A stretch of DNA of 64,000 nucleotides from positions 62,001 through 126,000 of the forward strand of contig NZ_VIGD01000006.1 in NCBI RefSeq assembly GCF_006569205.1, read 5' to 3'. The notes below the pieces were generated by a model. That model ran no database searches and was not told the origin of the DNA. It was given only the letters and a program-made list of their open reading frames with translations. Position 1 is the first letter of the stretch. The number at the start of each line of letters is the position of its first letter. A program made the position numbers and the translations under genes. Shown piece after piece: positions 10,101 through 18,689 of this stretch. This DNA comes from Ureibacillus terrenus. GTDB taxonomy: Bacteria > Bacillota > Bacilli > Bacillales_A > Planococcaceae.

Positions 10101-10269
10101 TGGCATATCCATACAGGGCAAAACAGATGGCATCAAAAATCGTTGTTTTTCCTGCTCCCGTTTGTCCGGAAATGACAAATAATCTTTTCTCTTGAAGTTT
10201 CGTAAAGTCGATCACTTCTTCGTCTTTATATGGTCCAAAGGCGGTCATTTTCAGCAGAATCGGCTTCAC
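7192..10269 (-). CDS. sbcC: Exonuclease SbcCD subunit C (Rad50-like ATPase)
   Basis: SbcC is the ATPase of the Mre11-Rad50-type nuclease that opens DNA hairpins and processes broken ends. The 1025-residue protein has a Walker A GQTGAGKT at residues 35-42, long charged coiled coils, a zinc hook CPVC at C520-C523 near mid-sequence, and the C-terminal ABC signature LSGGEKFNASLSLALGMA followed by Walker B TLFIDEGFGSLD. Its ATG overlaps the sbcD stop by 4 bp (ATGA), a coupled two-gene operon. Confidence 0.95.
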   Translation of the reverse strand: MKPILLKMTAFGPYKDEEVIDFTKLQEKRLFVISGQTGAGKTTIFDAICFALYGYASGQDRKEPKMLRSDFADDDVHTSVEFIFEIRGKRYRVLRRLPHVKKGRKTATGEKYELFEILPNNEEVPAVERQRVSDINQKLEEIIGLTYDQFCQIVMLPQGEFRRLLTSKSDEKEEILRKIFKTERFIKMADKLEEKKREMERKLNEAQALKNSYINQIAGALPERESPLFSALSKDSNIYQILDGLAEEQKFYQEKIREDEHKYREAYRKYQEKYEIYVAEKKLNEEIEAYEKKKEQLMQLRSRQDHYEQMKETIDAANRAIRISPLYSRMMELENEKTVLEQKMKDATGQLDEAKRTFALAEECFKREADLEDERERANERVIQLEKLVPLYEQMNEQLKLVEKLLKEKNELQTQLHLLENHIKEKNEAIKQEMDIIEQLEKDTESLSELLEEQRRLKEIVDTYSKYHETGLKVRELEKEWEKAAATYEKIQKDYIREEEKWLNNQAAMLAAKLKPGMPCPVCGSTEHRIEHKEMDDGVELMELKQLKAALDEAQQKRYAAMAKLDSKRQMLKEIEQTLMERSAPIDGQQIFFNRLREVEEALHEKERKKEELSNSKKLLKLLQKEKEEIEEQYKETEREYNESNEKYTQENTILEQQRKNIPKELSSFSLLQEALQQAMSVKQKLKESWEKAQKDYQEANKQLATSEEAVKQISGQAKSVQEKLQKAKDEFIAGLVQAQFATIDEFLLAKRPQQEIDELEKMYEDFMKELHLLEIQVEEDEEKFKGKAKADLTKSEKELEDLKSGYEKALDILNYSKACEKHCIDFAEKLERIADEIFQMEEKANQIIHLYNLIRGQNSKRISFERYVQMGYLELITEASNLRLKNLSNGQYYLQVSDRVESHGRASGLGLDVYDAYTGQARDVKTLSGGEKFNASLSLALGMADVIQSYQGNVNIETLFIDEGFGSLDEESLMKAIDTLIELQKTGRMIGVISHVEELKSAMPAVLQVEKKKEGYSKTSILLK

Positions 10270-11441
10270 TTCATCACCACTTCCCCTTTTGTTTCTCTTT
10301 CAGCCTGCAATAATTCTTCCAGCACTTCTTTAAAAAGCTGAAGGGCCTCTTCCGTCGGCTCTGTTCCCATAACTTCTTGGTGGAAAGCTTTGAACAGCGT
10401 TACATCATCCAATTGTTCCCGGCGGATGTTTATCATCTCCTCCGATTCATCCGTTCTTTGGATCGTTTTCCGTTCTACATGCATGGCATTCGGATAAACG
10501 GTGCGGATCTGTTCCATTGCTCCCACGACCGGCGTCAAATCTGTCAGTCTCACAAACACATAATCTTCGGAGCAATCATGTTTCAATATTTCATGGATGG
10601 ATCCTTCGATAATGCGCAAATCCCTTTTTGGGGTAAAAATGCGCTTTTCGACGGCAACTTGCCCTTTTTCATCTAAATCGACTATTAAAAAACCCTTTTG
10701 ATGATTTGCTTCAGATGCCGAATATTTTAATAGCGAGCCCGGATATCGTATCGTTTCGTCCAAAACGTAATGGGCCTTGTGCAAATGTCCGAGCGCTGTA
10801 TAATGAAACGGTTGAAAATAATGGGCGTTGACACATTCCGAGCCCCCGATGGCCAAAGGCCGTTCCGATTCGCTCGTATTTTCCCCTTTTTCCCCGTCCG
10901 GTGTGACAAAGGCGTGTCCCACAAATACATGCCGTTTGGTTTTGTCCATTTTCTCTTCAATTTTTTCAATGATCGTTTTCATGGCATCATCATATGTATG
11001 AACCGAATCGCATTGAAGCACGTTTCTGACAGTGGAAGGCTCCGCAAAGGGCACTAAATGAAAATGAACTTCTCCATATTCATCATGCAAAATGATCGGC
11101 TCAAATTGATCATCGAGTTCACCGGCGATATAAAGCCCGCTTTCCTTCATCAATTTGCTTCCAAATTCGAGGCGGGTCGGGCTGTCATGATTTCCCGCGA
11201 CGCAAAGAACTGGCACATTCCGCTTCAATACGATTTCCGCGAAAGTCTCATCCAGCAAATCCACCGCTTCCACCGGGGGAAGCGCCCGGTCATACAAGTC
11301 CCCGGCAATGACCACTGCGTCCGGCTTCTCTTCATCGATTGCCTGCAAAAATTGATTCAAAACATGCCGCTGATCTTCCGTCATGTAAACGCCTTGCACC
11401 AGCTTTCCCAAATGCCAGTCTGCCGTATGGAAAATTTTCAA
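10266..11441 (-). CDS. sbcD: Exonuclease SbcCD subunit D (Mre11-like nuclease)
   Basis: SbcD is the metallophosphoesterase subunit of SbcCD. Metal-binding motifs appear in order: FHTADWHLGK at the N-terminus, GDLYDRALPP, GNHDSPTR, GHAFV and LGHLHK. A TTG at 11441 gives the family start MKIFHTADWHLGK. Another TTG two codons upstream (11447) sits only 4 nt from the GTGGAGG site. It is the first gene of the sbcDC operon. Confidence 0.93.
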   Translation of the reverse strand: MKIFHTADWHLGKLVQGVYMTEDQRHVLNQFLQAIDEEKPDAVVIAGDLYDRALPPVEAVDLLDETFAEIVLKRNVPVLCVAGNHDSPTRLEFGSKLMKESGLYIAGELDDQFEPIILHDEYGEVHFHLVPFAEPSTVRNVLQCDSVHTYDDAMKTIIEKIEEKMDKTKRHVFVGHAFVTPDGEKGENTSESERPLAIGGSECVNAHYFQPFHYTALGHLHKAHYVLDETIRYPGSLLKYSASEANHQKGFLIVDLDEKGQVAVEKRIFTPKRDLRIIEGSIHEILKHDCSEDYVFVRLTDLTPVVGAMEQIRTVYPNAMHVERKTIQRTDESEEMINIRREQLDDVTLFKAFHQEVMGTEPTEEALQLFKEVLEELLQAERETKGEVVMK

Positions 11442-11564
11442 ATTCAATCGACCTCCACTTTCAACTATGTATCTATTGTAGCATGGGTGAAAAATAACGG
11501 CCACCCGATTTACGAATATCCGTTCCCCTTTTTATTTGTTCAAAATTTGTTTCTTTCCGAAAAC

Positions 11565-11607
11565 GAAAAAAGCCACATCTCCTTTCTCAACAAGGAAAGA
11601 TGTGGCT
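11565..11607 (-). terminator. Terminator of the first M29 aminopeptidase gene
   Basis: AGCCACATCTTTCCT / AGGAGATGTGGCT with a T-tract on the minus strand. The stem is nearly perfect over 13 bp. Confidence 0.85.
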
Positions 11608-11617
11608 GCACGTTGAT

Positions 11618-12847
11618 TTAAAAAGCCCAATTCCCTTTTCTGAAGACCGGCTCCCGGGTTCCATCCGGCAAAATTCCGTCAATATCCATTTCCGCGCTTC
11701 CTATCATAAAATCTTCGTGGGTAATCGAAACATTGATGCCCAAAGATTCCAATTGCTTTTCTTCCAAATCGCGGCCTCCCACGTAGCAAGTCGGATAAGC
11801 TTCGCCGATGGCCAAATGGTTGGAGGCATTTTCGTCAAAGAGCGTGTTGTAATATAAAATGTTTGATAATGAAATCGGCGATTCATGCGGAACCAACGCC
11901 ACTTCACCCAAATAGGCGGATCCTTCATCCGTGCGGATCAATTCTTGCAACAATTCATTGCCGGTTTTCGCGTGGGCTTCAACGATTTTTCCTTTTTCAA
12001 AAGTGAGAGTAAACCCGTCGATGATGTTTCCTTGATAGACTAATGGCTTCGTATTGCGCACATAGCCATTGACGCCAAATTTCGAAGGGAGCGTAAATAC
12101 TTCTTCCGTCGGCATATTGGCAATAAATGTAACCCCTTCCGGCGTTTTGCTGGAACCGGTGCACCATATGTGTTTTTCGGGAAGTTCTATCGTCAAATCC
12201 GTACCGGGCGCTTTGTAATGCAATTTTGCATATTTTTTGCGGTTCAAATATTCCGCCCTTTGTTCCAGTTCCCGAATATGCCGTTTCCAATTTTCCACCG
12301 CATCCCCTTCTCCGATGCGCACCGTTTTGAAAATCGCTTCCCAAAGCGCATTCATTTGTTCTTCTTCCGGCAAATCCGGAAACACCTTTGCCGCCCATTT
12401 TTTCGATGGAACCGCGATGATGGACCAGGCAATCAAATCGTTTATAATCGCTTTCCGATAATTCACAAGGGCTTCTCCGCTCGCTTTCTGTTGGGCAGAT
12501 ATGCGCTGCACGGGAATCCCCTTCAACAAATCCGGATCTTCCGCATCAATCCAGAGGATGGCTCCTTTCCGTTCAATGCATTCATTCCGCTGCGCAACAA
12601 TCCATTCCGGGAACTTGGCGAATTCTTCCTCTGCCCCAAATTCATAAAACATGCGGGTAATCTCTTGATCTGTTATATGAACAGCCACTCTCCCCGCACC
12701 GGCTTCGTACGCTTTTTTTACAACCAATCTTGTAAAGTCCAATGCGTCTGATGTCGTATTAATCAATAAATATTGGCCTTTTTGGATATTTACTCCAATT
12801 TTCACGGCAAGTTCCGCATATTGTTCCAATTTTTCTTCAAAAGTCAT
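11618..12847 (-). CDS. M29 family metalloaminopeptidase, AmpS-like (copy 1)
   Basis: A 409-residue cytoplasmic aminopeptidase of the thermophilic M29 family (AmpS/PepS/aminopeptidase T). The C-terminal half carries the family blocks NMPTEEVFTLPSKFGVNG, GEVALVP, LFDENASNHLAIGEAYP and GSAEMDIDG, which supply the bimetal ligands. The start overlaps the end of the upstream helicase gene by 11 bp, so the two are co-translated. A paralogue lies at 44717-45958. The ATG is preceded by GTGAGGG. Confidence 0.9.
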   Translation of the reverse strand: MTFEEKLEQYAELAVKIGVNIQKGQYLLINTTSDALDFTRLVVKKAYEAGAGRVAVHITDQEITRMFYEFGAEEEFAKFPEWIVAQRNECIERKGAILWIDAEDPDLLKGIPVQRISAQQKASGEALVNYRKAIINDLIAWSIIAVPSKKWAAKVFPDLPEEEQMNALWEAIFKTVRIGEGDAVENWKRHIRELEQRAEYLNRKKYAKLHYKAPGTDLTIELPEKHIWCTGSSKTPEGVTFIANMPTEEVFTLPSKFGVNGYVRNTKPLVYQGNIIDGFTLTFEKGKIVEAHAKTGNELLQELIRTDEGSAYLGEVALVPHESPISLSNILYYNTLFDENASNHLAIGEAYPTCYVGGRDLEEKQLESLGINVSITHEDFMIGSAEMDIDGILPDGTREPVFRKGNWAF

Positions 12848-13997
12848 GTGGATCCCTCACTTTTTTTGCAATGGTATTGGCGTTTCCTTCAATCAATTGC
12901 CCTTTGTAAATCACCTTTTGGACCGGTTTCTGCCCTACTTGCCTTAACAATTTCCTATAATTTTTTTCATCCTTATAGGATAAAAGAGTAAGCACTTCCC
13001 CGTCCGCTCCCGCTCTTCCGGTGCGTCCGGAACGGTGCAAATACTGCTCCACTGTATGCGGAAGATCAACATGAATCACGTGAGTAAGCCCTTCAATATC
13101 AAGTCCCCGGGCAGCCAAATCCGTTGCCAGCAAAATGCGCGCTTCGCCATTGCGGAATTCTTCCAATGACTTTTTCCGCTGTTCTTTGCTCATTTCCGCA
13201 TGAAGGGATACCACTTTTGCATTTTTATATTTCAATTTCATCTCTTTCAACAACAACTGATCCAAATGGTTGATGAACGCAAGCCCCCGGATTCCTTCGA
13301 TATTGGCAAGTTTTCTTAAAGCGTCCGTCTTATCCCGTTCTTCCACTTTCACAAAGGAATGAACAACTTTTCCGACCTTTATCATTTCTTCCGGCTTGAT
13401 TTTGATACGGACCGGATCTTTCAACATCCTGCTGGCAACCAACTGTATTTCATCGGTGATGGTCGCGGATACAAGCGCTACTTGCCGGTTAGGAGATGCC
13501 CCTTCAATAAAGGATTTCACCATGACCCGGTAATCTCTGCTCAACAGTTGGTCGCACTCATCCAACACAATCATTTCAATTTCATTCAATTTTAATTTTC
13601 TCGTTCTCGCCAAATCATTTAATCGTCCTGGCGTACCGACGACGATCGTCGGTTTTTTCTTCAATTTTTCAATTTGGCGGGCCATGTTCGCTCCGCCGAT
13701 CAGTTGTTGGACTGTAATATTCGTTCCGGCGCTCCATTCCCGGATGACTTCTACAATCTGCATAGCCAATTCTTGAGAAGGTGCTACAATCAAACCTTGC
13801 GTTCTTTTTTTCGAGCCATCCAATTTATGCAGCATTGGCAGAACATATGCCAATGTTTTCCCCGATCCTGTAGGGGATTCGGCCACAATATCTTTCCCTT
13901 CCAGCATGGCCGGAATCATTTCCTCTTGCACTTTCGTCGTGGATTTAAATTTCCATTTTTGCTGCAACGATTCATTCAATAAATCAATGACTGACAT
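12837..13997 (-). CDS. yfmL: DEAD-box RNA helicase, YfmL-like
   Basis: An ATP-dependent RNA helicase of about 386 residues, at the short YfmL length and without a C-terminal RNA-binding extension. Visible motifs: Q-motif region, Walker A SPTGSGKT (about residues 42-48), PTREL-like APSQELAMQ, TPGR, a DECD variant of DEAD, SAT, and HRSGRTGRAG. YfmL acts in 50S ribosome assembly and cold growth in B. subtilis. The ATG at 13997 follows GGCGGGAAG. A longer in-frame start at 14030 has no site. Confidence 0.85.
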   Translation of the reverse strand: MSVIDLLNESLQQKWKFKSTTKVQEEMIPAMLEGKDIVAESPTGSGKTLAYVLPMLHKLDGSKKRTQGLIVAPSQELAMQIVEVIREWSAGTNITVQQLIGGANMARQIEKLKKKPTIVVGTPGRLNDLARTRKLKLNEIEMIVLDECDQLLSRDYRVMVKSFIEGASPNRQVALVSATITDEIQLVASRMLKDPVRIKIKPEEMIKVGKVVHSFVKVEERDKTDALRKLANIEGIRGLAFINHLDQLLLKEMKLKYKNAKVVSLHAEMSKEQRKKSLEEFRNGEARILLATDLAARGLDIEGLTHVIHVDLPHTVEQYLHRSGRTGRAGADGEVLTLLSYKDEKNYRKLLRQVGQKPVQKVIYKGQLIEGNANTIAKKVRDPHDF

Positions 13998-14082
13998 CGT
14001 CTTCCCGCCTTCCCACCAATAGTTTACCACAATTTAGCAGGCATCAATCGCCGCTTCAACTATTCTTTCCGATTTCAGCATG

Positions 14083-14160
14083 AAAAAAGAATCCGCTTTT
14101 TGCCGGAAATTCTTCTCCAAAAGGTCTTCTTTTCCGGGATGACAAATTCCGAAAAGCGAA
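14083..14160 (-). terminator. Probable terminator downstream of the racemase gene
   Basis: On the minus strand a long imperfect stem (AGAATTCGCTTTTCGGAA against TTCCGGCAAAAAGCGGATTCT) ends in TTTTTTC, just after the racemase stop codon. Confidence 0.5.
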
Positions 14161-14175
14161 TTCTTCTTCGTGTTT

Positions 14176-14874
14176 CTATTCTTTTATTTCATAGCCACAG
14201 CGGATGATGGAGGTTTCCGCCAGCACAATTAACGAATCAATATACTGATTTCCCAATCCCAAATTTTTGTTTATAACAGATAATTCGGTGCATCCCAAAA
14301 TCACACGGTCACAATTGAGCGCAAAGACGGATTCTTCAATCTTCTTCCACTCTTCTTGCGATACATCTTTTCCCGATTTTACGCCATCATAAATGACGGA
14401 CATTACCATCTTTTGTGTTTGTGCATCAGGAATAACCGGTTCAATGCCTTCTTCCATTAATGCCGTTTGATAAACTTTCGAATGGATGGTGCCGTCTGTC
14501 GCTAAAATGGCCACTTTATGGGCGCCAAGCTCCTTTGCCCTTTTCGCCGTTTCCCTGATCATATGGATGACAGGGACGGGAGAACCTTGCTGGATTTCAT
14601 CATAAAAGCTATGGGCCGTATTGCACGGGATGCATATGAGATCTGCCCCGCAGGCAGCCAACTTTTTGGCATCCCGAATAATGTAGGGAACCGGGTTTTC
14701 CTTGGATTTTCCCAATATGAAAGCAGTCCGGTCAGGAATCGATGTATCATTGTCGATAATTGTATGAACATGTTCTTGATCTTTGGATGCCTTCGTTAAA
14801 CGGACGATCGCTTCCCCAAGGAACATCGTCGCAAGGGGACCTACACCGCCGATGATTCCTAAAGTCTTCTTCAT
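14176..14874 (-). CDS. Aspartate/glutamate racemase family protein
   Basis: A cofactor-independent amino-acid racemase of 232 residues. It has the nucleotide-free Asp/Glu racemase fold signature GIIGGVGPLAT at the N-terminus and the two catalytic cysteines in CIPCNTAH and LGCTELS. Its ATG overlaps the ligase stop (TAATG), so the pair is coupled. Beside a D-aspartate ligase the likely job is making D-Asp from L-Asp for peptidoglycan cross-bridges. The substrate assignment is inferred from context. Confidence 0.85.
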   Translation of the reverse strand: MKKTLGIIGGVGPLATMFLGEAIVRLTKASKDQEHVHTIIDNDTSIPDRTAFILGKSKENPVPYIIRDAKKLAACGADLICIPCNTAHSFYDEIQQGSPVPVIHMIRETAKRAKELGAHKVAILATDGTIHSKVYQTALMEEGIEPVIPDAQTQKMVMSVIYDGVKSGKDVSQEEWKKIEESVFALNCDRVILGCTELSVINKNLGLGNQYIDSLIVLAETSIIRCGYEIKE

Positions 14875-16118
14875 TATTCAGCCAAACCTTTTTTATTAAA
14901 GTATTTTTTATATTTACGATAATAATTTAATTTATTCAACGTTAATTTGATCCAACGTTTGAAATTCATATCGTAAGGATAATATAGGGAGTTTGTCCAT
15001 TTCCCTTCGCGGATCAATTGTTTTGCTTCAATTTTCAGCTTTTCATTTGATGCATATTTAAACAATACACCTTTAGGTATGACCAGCCAAAGGTGCTTGT
15101 TATCGGCATAAGTTAAATCCTGTTTAATATTAAATATGTGGTCATCCGCAACATATTTCATCAGATTATAGCCTGCCGCCGTTACAAAATAACTTGAACG
15201 GCCATTGCGCAAATTAATCTCAAACAGATTGTATTCCCCGGTTCTTGGATCCAATTTCATATCGAAATTCGCAAATCCGGTATAACCGATATCTTCCAGG
15301 AAATAGCGTACACGATCCATCAACTCTTTGTCGTATGTAGTAATAATTGCCGCATAGCTTCCAATTCCTTCCGGGGAATGTTCTTCTAAAATCGGGTTGC
15401 CCAAACACATCAATTTGACTTTTCCGTCTTTTCCTACATAGGCGTTCAATACGCGCATATAAGAATCATCGCCTGGAATGAACTCCTGGATAATTAAATT
15501 GTCTTTGTAAGTGGAGCTGTAAATGGCATCTAATATTGCATTTTTCTCGTTTTCATCATGGGCGACGAACACTTTTTTCTTTCCCGGGAACTTGCATGCC
15601 CAATAGGCTACGGAATTGGATGCTTTGATGATGATCGGATAATCAAACGGGATTTTAAATTCTTTGTAATTCTCATAGCTGATAATCGTTGTTTTTGGAT
15701 ATTTGAAGCCATACTTGTCGCACATTTTATAGAAGTTTTCTTTTAATACAATTTTATCCATCAACGATTCATCAATGTATGGCACTATGAAATATTTTTG
15801 AAGTTCCGGTTTATTTTTGATGATTAATTTTGCATAATCATCCCCGCAGGCAAGAAGCAGCAATTTTGTATCTTTGTATTTTTCGGCAATTTTTTTCAAT
15901 GCAGGCACAAAAACTTCCTGATTATTAAAATTGTCAACCTGTTCAAAAATAATGATTTTGCTGTTTTGCGTTGCTGTTAAATGAGAACGCCCTACAACGA
16001 GCGATTTTATTCCATATGCTTCATGGAAGGCGCGGGCCATTCCGTATGCATTCATATCCGAACCGCACAATACCGGCAAAAATGGTTGATTCATCGTTTC
16101 TTCATCTCTCTTCATCAT
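14874..16118 (-). CDS. ATP-grasp D-aspartate ligase-like carboxylate-amine ligase
   Basis: The 414-residue protein matches the Aslfm-type D-aspartate ligase family: an N-terminal LPVLCGSDMNAYGMARAFHE block, an ATP-grasp core with YPIIIKASNS and EFIPGDDSYMRVLNAYV, and the metal/ATP site FANFDMK...LFEINLRNGRSS. Such enzymes add D-Asp to the epsilon-amine of the stem-peptide lysine in the cytoplasm. Coupling to a racemase supports this. Start is uncertain: ATGs at 16118 and 16094 are both possible and neither has a strong ribosome site. Confidence 0.8.
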   Translation of the reverse strand: MMKRDEETMNQPFLPVLCGSDMNAYGMARAFHEAYGIKSLVVGRSHLTATQNSKIIIFEQVDNFNNQEVFVPALKKIAEKYKDTKLLLLACGDDYAKLIIKNKPELQKYFIVPYIDESLMDKIVLKENFYKMCDKYGFKYPKTTIISYENYKEFKIPFDYPIIIKASNSVAYWACKFPGKKKVFVAHDENEKNAILDAIYSSTYKDNLIIQEFIPGDDSYMRVLNAYVGKDGKVKLMCLGNPILEEHSPEGIGSYAAIITTYDKELMDRVRYFLEDIGYTGFANFDMKLDPRTGEYNLFEINLRNGRSSYFVTAAGYNLMKYVADDHIFNIKQDLTYADNKHLWLVIPKGVLFKYASNEKLKIEAKQLIREGKWTNSLYYPYDMNFKRWIKLTLNKLNYYRKYKKYFNKKGLAE

Positions 16119-16264
16119 TATATTTAACAACTTTCCGACAAAATGAAAGTAGCATGAAATGGTATTAAAATCAATTATTTGGACAAAGTTCTATTTGTAA
16201 TTTCTGCAATAATTATTACAAATTCTGTACAATGATGAAGAAATTTTTTCTTCCAGTTGCCAAA

Positions 16265-16292
16265 GAAAAAAGATGCAGTCGTCGCTGCATCT
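16265..16292 (-). terminator. Terminator of the 80-aa gene
   Basis: AGATGCAG / CTGCATCT with a short loop and a T-run on the minus strand. The hairpin overlaps the stop codon at 16291. Confidence 0.8.
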
Positions 16293-16533
16293 AAGCGTTA
16301 TCAAAATGGTGCTTTTCATCGGGAGATTCTTTTCGGAACAATTCTTCTAGGAGTTCATCTCCTTCTGCTTTCACCCGTTTATTCAGCTCATCCACCGGAA
16401 TGGCATCCACCGTCTGCATATCTTCATGCAAATCGAAAATGCTGATTCCATCGGATGGCACCCGATCCGGTTTCTCTTTATAAGGCATATCGGCAAAACG
16501 CTTTTTGGATTCCGGCAATGATTCTTTTTTCAT
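16291..16533 (-). CDS. Small charged hypothetical protein, 80 aa
   Basis: A highly charged, hydrophilic protein (many Glu, Asp, Lys) with no membrane segment or cysteine. The ATG at 16533 is preceded by AAAAGGAG, and a dedicated terminator follows, so the gene looks real. I do not recognise the family. Confidence 0.65.
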   Translation of the reverse strand: MKKESLPESKKRFADMPYKEKPDRVPSDGISIFDLHEDMQTVDAIPVDELNKRVKAEGDELLEELFRKESPDEKHHFDNA

Positions 16534-16591
16534 CCCAACACACTCCTTTTACGATAGTATGTGTCGGGACCGGACCATTATACGCATTGGC

Positions 16592-17290
16592 TTATGCCAT
16601 TAAGTACTGCAATTTTTCCGCATATGTCACATTATTCGGATTCCACTTTCTAGTTGGACACTGATACACTTTGTAAGGAAGTCCGAGACCTTTGACAAAT
16701 TCTATAAATTTCCCGTCAAACCAAGGCGGACTCCATGCGCCGGAGCGGCAAATGTGGATGACGTTTGTTTTGATATCTTTTCTCAAATCCTCAAAATTAA
16801 TAAACTCGACATCAAATACTTTTATCATGTCTTTAAAAAACTCCGGCGCTTCTTTTGTAAATGGGCTGTATATGATCTTGGCCTTATTGATGATTTGATT
16901 TTGCAAAAGCTTTCCAAGCCAATTGGCGCAGTTGACTTCAAATTCCAGCGAAGCAAGGCCTCCATATCCCAAATCGGAATGGGCGTCAAAAAGATATACT
17001 TCATCCACGCCAAATTTTTCAGCAATTTTATAAGATAAGGCATGAGAATCCGATACGTAAATTCCCACATCCTGATTCCATCTGAAGAATTGTTTGATTT
17101 TATCCCAGAAATTGTCTGTTTCTTCTGAAAGGACAAAGGATTTCTCGAAATCTTCGCCATAAGATTTATATTGAAAGTATTTTTTATACCATAAATCATT
17201 GATGGTTCTTTTGTTTTCAATGCTTGATACAACTTCATGATTTTCAGCGGAAATAAAATAGTCCCAGTCGATTGATAATAAGCAACCCAC
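16592..17290 (-). CDS. Arginase/UPF0489-like hypothetical protein
   Basis: A soluble 232-residue protein starting MGCLLSIDWDYF and containing FDAHSDLGYGG, reminiscent of the Asp-x-His-x-Asp metal motif of the arginase/deacetylase fold and of UPF0489 proteins. A second possible ligand region is VIHICRSGAWSPPWFDGKF. A GTG at 17290 has GGAGGGG 6 nt upstream, better than the in-frame TTG at 17305, which overlaps that site. Function unknown, and a metal-dependent hydrolase is plausible but unproven. Confidence 0.6.
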   Translation of the reverse strand: MGCLLSIDWDYFISAENHEVVSSIENKRTINDLWYKKYFQYKSYGEDFEKSFVLSEETDNFWDKIKQFFRWNQDVGIYVSDSHALSYKIAEKFGVDEVYLFDAHSDLGYGGLASLEFEVNCANWLGKLLQNQIINKAKIIYSPFTKEAPEFFKDMIKVFDVEFINFEDLRKDIKTNVIHICRSGAWSPPWFDGKFIEFVKGLGLPYKVYQCPTRKWNPNNVTYAEKLQYLMA

Positions 17291-17456
17291 GACTATCCCC
17301 TCCAAAAATCAAAAAGTGTCCTTAACAAAATCGTAATACTCAAAAAATGGAATTTCAAATCATCGACTTCTTTTTTAAAAATAGCCATATTTTTAGAGAG
17401 GAATTTAATATTTTGGTAGAATTATAAATATAGAAAAATTTAGGAGGGATATCGTT

Positions 17457-18017
17457 ATGTATGATGTAGCAATCATTGGTGCCGGACCTGCCGGAGGAAG
17501 CGCAGCGCTTTTCACGGCTAAAGCAGGCAAAAAAACGGTAATTTTGGACAGCGATCAAGGGATTACAAAACGCGCGATGCTTTATAATCACTACGGTGTG
17601 AAAGAAATTACAGGCCCTGAACTAGTCAAAACGGGAATCGAACAGGCAAAACATTATGGCGCAGAGCTCATCGAAGCAAAAGTAACAAACATTTCAAAAA
17701 CAGAAAACGGATTTAAACTTCAATATGAAAATGGCGAAGTTGAAGCAAAACATGTCATCCTGGCTACCGGTGTGCTAACGGACCTTGCCGAAAGCATCGG
17801 GCTTAAAACAAAACCTGGCACAGAGCCAAGAATTAAAACCGTTTTTGATGTCGATGCAGATGGCAGAACAAATGTGGAAGGCATTTGGGCTGCAGGCACT
17901 TGCGCGGGCGTCAGCGTCCACACAATTATCACTGCCGGTGACGGCGCAAAAGTGGCCATCAATGTTCTCAGTGAATTAAACGGAGAACGTTATGTGGATC
18001 ATGACGTATTAAAATAA
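17457..18017 (+). CDS. Thioredoxin-reductase-like FAD-binding protein, single domain
   Basis: The 186-residue protein opens with the FAD dinucleotide motif AIIGAGPAGGSAALFTAK and ends with the second FAD contact NVEGIWAAGTCAGVSVHTI. It corresponds to the FAD domain of thioredoxin reductase with the NADPH domain and redox-active CxxC missing. It starts at ATG 17457 after AGGAGGG. Closure by a terminator shows it is a complete short gene rather than a fragment. Partner and electron donor are unknown. Confidence 0.8.
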   Translation: MYDVAIIGAGPAGGSAALFTAKAGKKTVILDSDQGITKRAMLYNHYGVKEITGPELVKTGIEQAKHYGAELIEAKVTNISKTENGFKLQYENGEVEAKHVILATGVLTDLAESIGLKTKPGTEPRIKTVFDVDADGRTNVEGIWAAGTCAGVSVHTIITAGDGAKVAINVLSELNGERYVDHDVLK

Positions 18018-18029
18018 TAATAAAACGAA

Positions 18030-18066
18030 AGGCTGTCCCGGAAGCTTTCCGGACAGCTTTTTTTAT
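18030..18066 (+). terminator. Terminator of the FAD protein gene
   Basis: AGGCTGTCCCGGAA / TTCCGGACAGCTT followed by seven T residues. Confidence 0.9.
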
Positions 18067-18242
18067 GGATCGCCCAATCACGTTCCTTTTTTTCACAATC
18101 CTCCTTGACTCCAAATACGCTCATCATGCCGACTACTCCGAAGAGCTGATTGGAGCAAACCATGCCTTTACTTTCCACAAAATCTCAAAATTTTTGAATG
18201 CGCTTTCATGTTATAATATTTCCAATAAAAGGAGTGATTGGG

Positions 18243-18686
18243 ATGCCAGGAATTTATAAAAACATTTTAGTCGCCATTGACGGTTCGAAAGAGTCTGAAG
18301 CCGCCCTTAGCGAAGGAATCGAAATGGCCAAAGAAAATCAAGCTTCTTTAATATTGGTAACGGTAATCGATACAACCCGTGTTGCAAGAGCGAAAAAATA
18401 CAGGGACTTATTGACACGCAACATTGATGAAATAAATAAACGGATGGATGCTTACCGCAAACAGGCGGAAGCCCAAAATATAAAAAACGTGGAAGTGATC
18501 ATCGAAAAAGGTTCGCCAAAAAAATTAATTCCGATCGATATCGCAAAGAGAGTAAACGCCGATTTGATCATATGCGGTGCAACAGGAATGACGCCTGCCG
18601 AACAAATCTTTTTAGGATCTGTCACCCAACAGATTGTAACGAATGCCGAATGCGATGTGCTTGTAAAACGGATAAGCGAAGAATAA
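18243..18686 (+). CDS. Universal stress protein UspA family
   Basis: A 147-residue single Usp domain. It has the start YKNILVAIDGSKES and the C-terminal ATP-binding signature GATGMTPAEQIFLGSVTQQI (G-2x-G-9x-G-S/T type). Usp proteins bind nucleotides and act in stress and energy-starvation responses. The ATG at 18243 follows AAAAGGAGTG. An upstream in-frame ATG at 18198 has no site. Confidence 0.92.
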   Translation: MPGIYKNILVAIDGSKESEAALSEGIEMAKENQASLILVTVIDTTRVARAKKYRDLLTRNIDEINKRMDAYRKQAEAQNIKNVEVIIEKGSPKKLIPIDIAKRVNADLIICGATGMTPAEQIFLGSVTQQIVTNAECDVLVKRISEE

Positions 18687-18689
18687 CGA

